This document shows, one piece after another, positions 7,272 through 12,377 of a DNA stretch of 12,377 nt (positions within the stretch are counted from its first letter, which is position 1; every line of letters begins with the position of its first letter). Location of the stretch: NCBI GenBank assembly GCA_934446485.1, contig CAKSEM010000023.1, positions 1 through 12,377 on the forward strand, in the 5' to 3' direction. Under the pieces are notes generated by a model. That model worked only from the letters and a program-made list of their open reading frames with translations, made no database searches and was not told where the DNA came from. The translations under genes and the position numbers were made by a program. The DNA is from an uncultured Eubacteriales bacterium (GTDB lineage Bacteria > Bacillota > Clostridia > Oscillospirales > CAG-272).

Positions 7272-8235
7272 TACTCCGTTTTCCATCCTTTTTAGTTTTC
7301 TTTATATATTCTTTCGGCGAGCAGCCCGTGACGCGCCTGAAGGCGCGGTAGAAGCCGGAGCTGCTCGTGAATCCGCTTGCGTATGCCGCCTCAAGGACTC
7401 CCATCCGTCGGTCTCTCATCAGCCGGGCGGTGTTCTCTACGCGACATCGGGTTATGAATTCGTTTACGCTCATGCCGTTGTAACGTCTGAACACCTTGAA
7501 AAAGTGGCTGCGGCTCATGTGCGCAACGGCTGCGAGCTCGTCTGTACTTATGTGCCCCGATATATCGGCCCGTATTCTGTTGAGTACGTACGCCATCTCT
7601 ACCGAGTGATCTCCCGGGGCGGCGACTGCCTCGATCTGTGCGTTCGAATAATCGAACGGAGCCGTCGGGCTGCGGTGCGATGTGCTCCACGGCATGACAC
7701 GCTCCTCCGACGGAGTGTATCCGAGACGGCGCGAAATCAGAACCAACGTGCGGACCGTGAGAGCACGTACCATGTCAGCGCACGAAGGCATGGCGGCGGC
7801 AAGCTCTGACTTGATAGCGGAGAGACACTGAATTATGCCGCCGTTTACGTCGGCTGCGCGGACGACGGAATCGGTGTCCTCACCGTCATCGATAAAGAAC
7901 GCGGCGCATTCGCAGTCGGGAATGAATGACGGCACGAATTCAAACACGTCGCACACGAACGGTACGTCCCCGCCGATGTTCTCAAAGTGGCGTATAGTGC
8001 CCGGACGGAGAATTGCAAGGTCCCCCGCCGTGACGTGGTACAGACGCCCGCCGAGATGCCAGTCCGCCTCGCCGCTGACCACGAGTGCCAGCTTCGGGAT
8101 TGGAAATATAAAGCTCTCCGAGCGGCCGGATTCCGCTTCAAAACAGTTTTTCTGATAGCGGAATTGGAGTGCGCCGTCGCGTCCGATGAGGACGAAGCCG
8201 TTGAGAAGCGTTCCGCGACTTTCGGAATCTGCCAC
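7264..8235 (-). CDS. AraC-family transcriptional regulator with cupin sensor domain
   Basis: This is a DNA-binding regulator, probably controlling its own operon. In the 323-residue protein the N-terminal half is a cupin-like ligand-binding domain (about 20-120, with ALVVSGEADWHLGG and TAGDLAILRPG). The C-terminal ~100 residues carry the two helix-turn-helix units of AraC/XylS proteins: the first at about 229-250 (STDELAAVAHMSRSHFFKVF), the second at about 278-300, ending in the family hallmark GFYRAFRRVTGCSPKEYI. The start is best read as GTG at 8235: the Shine-Dalgarno GGAGGG (8247-8242) is exactly 6 nt upstream of it, but directly abuts the ATG at 8241, which is too close to work. The stop overlaps the glycosidase start, so the two are translationally coupled. 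Confidence 0.9.
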   Translation of the reverse strand: MADSESRGTLLNGFVLIGRDGALQFRYQKNCFEAESGRSESFIFPIPKLALVVSGEADWHLGGRLYHVTAGDLAILRPGTIRHFENIGGDVPFVCDVFEFVPSFIPDCECAAFFIDDGEDTDSVVRAADVNGGIIQCLSAIKSELAAAMPSCADMVRALTVRTLVLISRRLGYTPSEERVMPWSTSHRSPTAPFDYSNAQIEAVAAPGDHSVEMAYVLNRIRADISGHISTDELAAVAHMSRSHFFKVFRRYNGMSVNEFITRCRVENTARLMRDRRMGVLEAAYASGFTSSSGFYRAFRRVTGCSPKEYIKKTKKDGKRSNE

Positions 8236-8283
8236 ATCCATCCCTCCGATCCGTGTGCCCTATCGATTATGTTTTGCGGACTC

Positions 8284-8312
8284 AGTATACTATAATTCGC
8301 ACTTTTTGTCAA
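8284..8312 (-). promoter_or_regulatory. Promoter of the AraC/glycosidase operon
   Basis: On the minus strand TTGACA (8312-8307), a 17-nt spacer and TATACT (8289-8284) form a near-perfect sigma-A promoter, about 45 nt before the regulator start. Directly upstream of the -35 lies a small inverted repeat, CGGGA-TGTT-TCCCG (8319-8332), placed where an activator could bind. Confidence 0.85.
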
Positions 8313-8452
8313 CAGATTCGGGATGTTTCCCGCCTCAAAACGCGCCTCTGGCGGCGTGCGCTCTACGGTCATCTGCCGCGCCGCAGACAGCGTTTTTCTC
8401 GGGATGGGCAAATGTGTCAGATCGTGCGGCGCGACAAATCTCAAAAAATGTG

Positions 8453-8481
8453 TGTACAAATGTCGAAAAGTATGATACAAT
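8453..8481 (+). promoter_or_regulatory. Probable extended -10 promoter of the rlmB operon
   Basis: TGTACA (8453-8458; 4 of 6 to consensus), a 17-nt spacer and TACAAT (8476-8481) preceded by TGA give an extended -10 element (TGATACAAT). It is divergent from the AraC promoter, about 140 nt away. The start would be near 8488, leaving a leader of about 55 nt before the methyltransferase ATG. Confidence 0.65.
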
Positions 8482-8542
8482 ATCCTGTGTAGGTCAAGTG
8501 CAAAATGCAGCGCAAATCATAGTGACCGAGATATGACATATA

Positions 8543-9337
8543 ATGAAGAACGATAAAAACCGTAACAGACACGGAGGTGCAGGGAGGGTTCCGGCAGACT
8601 CCGCTGCGGATAGCGCCGGCACCGTTGCCGGACGTAATGCCGTCCGCGAGCTCATACGGAGCGGACAGCCAATAGACAAGATTCTCGTTTCGGGGCGTGA
8701 GGGGCAGATCTCTGCGATCATTGCAGAGGCACGTGAAGCCGGCATACCCGTAATTTCCGCCGCGGAAGAAAAACTCGACAGGATCTCATGCGGCACGGTG
8801 CATCAGGGTATCGTCGCTTATACCGCTCAGAAGGCGTATTCGACGGTCGATGACATTTTGAATATTGCCGCTGAGCGCGGCGAGATGCCGCTCATTGCAA
8901 TAGCCGACGGAGTTGAGGATCCGCATAATCTCGGCACGCTCATACGGTGTGCCGAATGCGCAGGCGCGCATGGGGTCATAATTCCGCGCCGCCGTTCATC
9001 GGGACTTACGCCGATCGTTGCAAAGGCGTCTGCCGGCGCACTGTTCCATATGGCGGTCGCAAAGGTTTCTAATATTGCACAGACCGTGGACTATCTGAAA
9101 GATCACGGCGTGTGGACGTTTGCCGCAGAGGCGGGCGGCGCGCCGTACTATGAGACTGATTTCCGCCTGCCTGTTGCAATAGTATTCGGCAGCGAGGGTT
9201 CGGGGGTTCCGCGCCTTGTGCGCGAGTCCTGCGACTTTACCGTATCCATTCCGATGTACGGACACGTAAATTCACTGAATGTATCGACGGCAGCGTCGGT
9301 TATACTCTGCCATGCGGCACGTATGCAACGCACATGA
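8543..9337 (+). CDS. rlmB: TrmH-family 23S rRNA (guanosine-2'-O-)-methyltransferase, RlmB type
   Basis: SpoU/TrmH enzymes transfer a methyl group from S-adenosylmethionine to a ribose 2'-OH; RlmB acts on G2251 in the 23S rRNA P-loop. The 264-residue protein has the RlmB layout: a short basic/Ser-Ala tail (1-25), an N-terminal substrate-binding domain (about 27-97, opening VAGRNAVRELI and closing GTVHQGIVAY) and the knotted catalytic domain (about 115-262). The three SPOUT motifs are intact: motif 1 NLGTLIRCAE with Arg135, motif 2 FGSEGSGVPRLV with Glu218, and motif 3 IPMYGHVNSLNVSTAASV. Family membership is clear; the exact site G2251 is by similarity and TrmH-type paralogs exist. There is no strong Shine-Dalgarno before the ATG, but no better in-frame start exists. 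Confidence 0.9.
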   Translation: MKNDKNRNRHGGAGRVPADSAADSAGTVAGRNAVRELIRSGQPIDKILVSGREGQISAIIAEAREAGIPVISAAEEKLDRISCGTVHQGIVAYTAQKAYSTVDDILNIAAERGEMPLIAIADGVEDPHNLGTLIRCAECAGAHGVIIPRRRSSGLTPIVAKASAGALFHMAVAKVSNIAQTVDYLKDHGVWTFAAEAGGAPYYETDFRLPVAIVFGSEGSGVPRLVRESCDFTVSIPMYGHVNSLNVSTAASVILCHAARMQRT

Positions 9338-9369
9338 TCCCGCCGCGGCGACATGCCCGCCGCACACCT

Positions 9370-9389
9370 CCGACAGCTACCTCTGTCGG
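9370..9389 (+). promoter_or_regulatory. Hairpin between rlmB and the membrane-protein gene
   Basis: CCGACAG (9370-9376) pairs with CTGTCGG (9383-9389) over a 6-nt loop, followed by GAATATTT. The stem is short and the T-run poor, so at most it is an attenuator or mRNA-stability element. It lies within the part of the frame upstream of my chosen start, which argues that this part is untranslated. Confidence 0.45.
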
Positions 9390-9418
9390 GAATATTTCAG
9401 GAAGGCTTGGTGCTTGAA

Positions 9419-11773
9419 ATGTCAGATGAAAAGAATAAATATAATATCGATCCGGAGAACGCAGGTGCTGATCCGTCCGGTAAATTTGACACGCCCGAAT
9501 CCCGCCGCCGCGGCAGGATCGATGAGTTGATCGATTCGGGCTTTGCGGCAGCTGCCGGCGGCGCATCCCGAGACGAAACTGACGGCGATATTGCCGATCT
9601 CGGTGACCTTGCGACGCAGCTTGAGGCAGCGCTCGGAGGTGCTGTACCGCTTTCCGGAGAGGATTCTGCGGAACCGGAACACGCATCACAAGCCGATACC
9701 GATCCGTACGGATCGAGCGGACTTGATGCGCTGATGAGTGATATTGAGGACACGAACGGCGATACATACGGAGATGCACCGATATATGCCGATTCCGACA
9801 CGGCACCCGAGGAAGATGAGACGGTTGACGAAGCCGATATGAGCGCTCCGGTAGATGTCGATGACTCCGATTTCAATACCGCCGACGGCGATCCTGTGGG
9901 ATCTACTGATATGAATCTTCGTATTGCTTTCGGGCTTGAGGAGGAAGAGACCGACTCGGAGGGAGTACGCGATGCCGTGCGTAAGCTCGGTGATCATCTT
10001 GAGTCGAATCCGAGGGTCGGCATCAAGTATCAGTCCGATCATCCCGAATTCACCGATCCGATACAGGCGCGCGAGATCGCCGCAGAGTATAAGTCCAAGC
10101 GAAGGCATATCTCGATCCGCCTGTTCTTTGCCGTTATCCTCACGGCGGCACTCGTTATATATGAAAACATATCTACACTGACGGGACTCATCCTCGGTAC
10201 GCCGAAACAGTTTGCGGGCCCCCTGGACGGTACGGTTTATCCGGTCGTTTATATAATGGTGAGCCTTCAGCTTCTGCTCCTTACGGCACTCTTTGCCCTT
10301 CCCGAGCTGAAGCGCGGAGTCGTCCGTCTGTTTTCGGGCGTTCCGACTCCGGGGAGCCTCACGGTGCTGCTGCTGGCGACAGGTATTGTTTGCTCCGCCG
10401 TTACGGCTGTCACTGCGCGCGTTATGACTATGCCCGTCACGTATAACGCCGTGCCTGCTATGGCGATAGTCATGACGCTCGTTGCGTCACGACTCAATAT
10501 CAAACGTGAGATGATGACGTTCTTCGTCGCCGGCTCCAAAAAGGGCAAGTTTGCCCTCTGCCGCGTACCGGACGATGAGGCTTACCGCGAAATCGAATCC
10601 GAAGAGGAGCTGTACGGCGACGTCATGCGCGTAGAACGGACCGACTTTGTCGGCGGATTCTTTGCCCGCAGTGCCTCTCCCGACAGGATGACGAATACAT
10701 TCATTGCTGCCATGATGGGACTTGCCGCAGCAGCGGCGATCCTGTTCGGCATCTTTACCGGACGTGCGGGCGGCGGTGTCAGCGGGGTCGTGAACATCGT
10801 ATATCTTGCGATCATCGCACTGTCTCCGCTTTCCGTGTACCTTACATTCAGCTATCCGTTCTACCGTGCGGCTTCCGCTGCGTCGGAGGCTGACTGTGCC
10901 ATAATCGGCGAGAACTCCCTCGAGGAATATTCCGCAACTGCGGTCGTATCGTTCGACGATGTAAACGTATTCCCCTCGTACGGTGTCAAGGTTCAGAATA
11001 TCCGCATATACAACAATGCCAGAATCGATCGAGTGCTCTACTATGCCTCGAGCGTGTTCCGCCGTGCCGGCGGTCCGCTTTCGGACGTGTTTGAGATTGC
11101 GACGATGGAGATGGGACGCTCGGAGGATGTCGAGATCCTCGACGCCGACAGCGGATATCTCGATGCCAGGACGGACGGTGTTCGGATAACCTTCGGGAGC
11201 CTCGCTGCGCTCTCCTCGAGAGGGTACGATATACCCGATGAGGTAGCGATGGACGACGTTGATTTCTCGGATGAAATGAGCATTATGTATATGTTCCGCG
11301 AGGATGTGCTCGTTGCAAAGATGTACATCAAGTATGTGCTTGACGGAGATATCGAACCTATGCTCTCACAGTTCCGGGAATACGGAATGCTCGTGTGTGT
11401 GCGTACGTTCGACCCGAACATTGATGAGGATATGATAGCCGCGAAGCTCTCAATGAAGAAGGCACCTATCAAGGTGGTGCGCTATCGCAGTGCCGATGAG
11501 GTCGGCGGAAAGAGCGAGAGCACCGACAGCGGACTCGTTACATTCGGTTCACCGAAGTCACTCCTGCAGCTTTTGCCGTATTGTGATAAGACGATACATA
11601 CGAAGCGCACGTGCGCCGCTCTTTCGATTATGTCGGTGATAATAGGGCTTATGCTCCTTGTGGTGTTCAGTATGTCTTCCGGGCTCGGTATGCTGAATTC
11701 ACTTTATATCATAGCATATAACCTTGCGTGGATGATCCCGGCATACCTCGCATCAAAAATATTCATAAGATAA
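9419..11773 (+). CDS. P-type (P1B-like) ATPase pseudoenzyme, membrane protein of unknown function
   Basis: The 784-residue product has an acidic Asp/Glu/Ser/Gly-rich, probably disordered N-terminus (1-about 200). The rest has the plan of a heavy-metal P-type ATPase: membrane pairs at about 233-260 plus 273-295 and 312-334 plus 342-358; a short cytoplasmic segment (359-426) where the actuator domain belongs; a pair at 427-447 plus 456-480; a large cytoplasmic region (481-733); and a final pair at 734-753 plus 758-782. GENSLEEYSATAVVSFDD (497-514) matches the stretch leading into DKTGT, and ARTDGVRITFGSLAAL (583-598) matches the nucleotide-domain loop. Catalytic motifs are lost: FDDVNVF at 512-518, SPLS at 469-472 for CPC, RTFD at 662-665 for TGD, no TGE and no GDGxND. 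Ion pumping is therefore unlikely. An alternative start is GTG at 9410, closer to AGGAAGG (9399-9405); the ATG at 9353 has no such signal. Confidence 0.75.
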   Translation: MSDEKNKYNIDPENAGADPSGKFDTPESRRRGRIDELIDSGFAAAAGGASRDETDGDIADLGDLATQLEAALGGAVPLSGEDSAEPEHASQADTDPYGSSGLDALMSDIEDTNGDTYGDAPIYADSDTAPEEDETVDEADMSAPVDVDDSDFNTADGDPVGSTDMNLRIAFGLEEEETDSEGVRDAVRKLGDHLESNPRVGIKYQSDHPEFTDPIQAREIAAEYKSKRRHISIRLFFAVILTAALVIYENISTLTGLILGTPKQFAGPLDGTVYPVVYIMVSLQLLLLTALFALPELKRGVVRLFSGVPTPGSLTVLLLATGIVCSAVTAVTARVMTMPVTYNAVPAMAIVMTLVASRLNIKREMMTFFVAGSKKGKFALCRVPDDEAYREIESEEELYGDVMRVERTDFVGGFFARSASPDRMTNTFIAAMMGLAAAAAILFGIFTGRAGGGVSGVVNIVYLAIIALSPLSVYLTFSYPFYRAASAASEADCAIIGENSLEEYSATAVVSFDDVNVFPSYGVKVQNIRIYNNARIDRVLYYASSVFRRAGGPLSDVFEIATMEMGRSEDVEILDADSGYLDARTDGVRITFGSLAALSSRGYDIPDEVAMDDVDFSDEMSIMYMFREDVLVAKMYIKYVLDGDIEPMLSQFREYGMLVCVRTFDPNIDEDMIAAKLSMKKAPIKVVRYRSADEVGGKSESTDSGLVTFGSPKSLLQLLPYCDKTIHTKRTCAALSIMSVIIGLMLLVVFSMSSGLGMLNSLYIIAYNLAWMIPAYLASKIFIR

Positions 11774-11778
11774 ACGGC

Positions 11779-11842
11779 TTCGGGCTGCCGTCGCACGTTC
11801 CGCGCACAGATGTGCCTGAGGAGTGCTGCCGGGCAGCCCGAA
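11779..11842 (+). promoter_or_regulatory. Branched intercistronic stem-loop
   Basis: TTCGGGCTGCC (11779-11789) pairs with GGCAGCCCGAA (11832-11842), an 11-bp perfect stem enclosing a 42-nt loop that can itself form GCAC-AGAT-GTGC (11804-11815). The tail is ATTATACC, not a T-tract, so full termination is doubtful. It could be a partial terminator or a processing/stability element between the membrane-protein gene and the radical SAM gene. Confidence 0.6.
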
Positions 11843-11872
11843 ATTATACCCTCTGAAAGGAATTCGCCGAAT

Positions 11873-12377
11873 ATGAGAGAAGATATAAGGAGCTTTCTCG
11901 CCGATGTTTCAAAACCGGGCAGATATACGGGCGGTGAGACCGGCTCGGTCATGAAGGACCCGGCTGACGTTGACCTCAGGATCGCTTTCTGCTTTCCCGA
12001 CACATATGAGATCGGAATGTCAAACCTCGGAATGAGGATCCTGTGCGGTGTCTTCAACGGTGTTGACCGTGTATGGTGTGAACGTGCATACGCACCGTGG
12101 GTAGATATGGAAGAGGAGATGCGCCGCCGCGGGATTCCGCTGTTCACTCACGAGAGCGGCGACTCGGTCGGCGATTTTGATATCGTTGCATTCACATTGC
12201 AGTATGAGCTGTGCTATACAAATGTTCTGAATATGCTCGATCTTGCCGGGATTCCGATGAGGAGCGACGAGCGCGGCGACGACGGACCGATAATCCTCGC
12301 CGGCGGACCGTGCGCCTACAATCCGGAGCCTATGGCGGAGTTTGTAGATATATTTTCGATAGGCGAGGGGGAAGAGG
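11873..12377 (+). CDS. Radical SAM family protein (TIGR03960-like), N-terminal part
   Basis: The gene runs off the window edge after 168 complete codons. The visible part reads like the N-terminus of the TIGR03960 family of uncharacterised radical SAM proteins with a B12-binding-like domain: KPGRYTGGE near 14-22, FCFPDTYEIGMSNLGMRIL near 39-57, WCERAYAPW, FTLQYELCYTNVLNMLDLAG, and AGGPCAYNPEP then GEGEE at the edge. The CxxxCxxC iron-sulfur motif would lie beyond the window, so radical SAM chemistry is inferred from family similarity. AAAGGA at 11855-11860 precedes the ATG by about 12 nt, rather far. In many Clostridia this family precedes a DUF2344 gene and RNase G/ribosomal-protein genes, which could be checked downstream. 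The biological role is not established. Confidence 0.85.
   Translation, partial: MREDIRSFLADVSKPGRYTGGETGSVMKDPADVDLRIAFCFPDTYEIGMSNLGMRILCGVFNGVDRVWCERAYAPWVDMEEEMRRRGIPLFTHESGDSVGDFDIVAFTLQYELCYTNVLNMLDLAGIPMRSDERGDDGPIILAGGPCAYNPEPMAEFVDIFSIGEGEE

Larger units (their letters stand above)
8236..8542. promoter_or_regulatory. Divergent intergenic control region
   Basis: This gap separates the minus-strand AraC operon from the plus-strand rlmB operon and contains both promoters. Between them are short GC-rich inverted repeats, for example TCTGC-CGCGCC-GCAGA (8372-8387), followed by CAGCGTTTTT. That could be a weak plus-strand terminator or protein-binding site. No gene is supported in it. Confidence 0.5.

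Noticed and set aside
9419..11773. Reading the membrane protein as an active heavy-metal exporting ATPase
   Set aside because: The phosphorylation loop, TGE, GDGxND and the membrane metal site are all missing or altered, so the overall layout alone does not support pump activity.
11773..11872. Frameshift or pseudogene as the explanation for the degenerate ATPase
   Set aside because: The reading frame is continuous, ends cleanly at 11773 with both final membrane helices present, and is followed by a normal intercistronic stem, so recent decay is not indicated.
1..12377. CRISPR arrays, insertion sequences, tRNA or rRNA genes, phage genes
   Set aside because: I found no regularly spaced repeats, transposase or integrase frames, tRNA cloverleaf signature or rRNA sequence.

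Overview
The window looks like a chromosomal segment of a gut-type Clostridia bacterium (Bacillota), perhaps Oscillospirales. The basis is RNase Y, near-consensus sigma-A promoters (TTGACA, 17-nt spacer, TATAAT-like), purine-rich Shine-Dalgarno sites, a clostridial-style lipoprotein-dependent amino-acid ABC transporter, and a radical SAM protein that reads like TIGR03960. The lineage is inferred; no marker gene here settles it.

Layout, left to right. (1) 1-668 is a long non-coding leader region. It holds a nested inverted-repeat structure (197-248), two further hairpins and, at its right end, a strong promoter. (2) 669-3045, plus strand: a three-gene polar amino-acid ABC importer operon (lipoprotein, permease, ATPase) closed by a clear intrinsic terminator at 3088-3119. 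(3) 3307-4851, plus strand: RNase Y (rny) behind a perfect-consensus promoter, followed by a 34-nt perfect palindrome. (4) 4852-5345: non-coding convergent junction with terminators. (5) 5346-8235, minus strand: a bicistron of an AraC-family regulator and a signal-peptide-less protein resembling (alpha/alpha)6-barrel glycosidases, with overlapping stop and start, its own promoter and its own terminator. This looks like a self-contained carbohydrate-use module. (6) 8543 to the end, plus strand: rlmB-type rRNA 2'-O-methyltransferase, a large membrane protein, and the first 168 codons of a TIGR03960-like radical SAM protein.

The most unusual item is the membrane protein at 9419-11773. It has an acidic, probably disordered N-terminus of about 200 residues. 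The rest follows the plan of a P1B-type (heavy-metal) P-type ATPase: eight membrane segments in a 2+2+2+2 pattern, with cytoplasmic domains in the right places. However, DKTGT has become DDVNV, the membrane CPC site has become SPLS, TGD has become TFD, and no TGE or GDGxND motif is visible. It reads as an intact P-type ATPase pseudoenzyme, placed between an rRNA methyltransferase gene and a radical SAM gene. Its function is unknown.

Smaller points: the amino-acid binding lipoprotein lacks the arginine that normally grips the substrate carboxylate, the partner ATPase has a charged insertion, and two start codons (the AraC regulator and the pseudo-ATPase) are probably downstream of the first available ATG.
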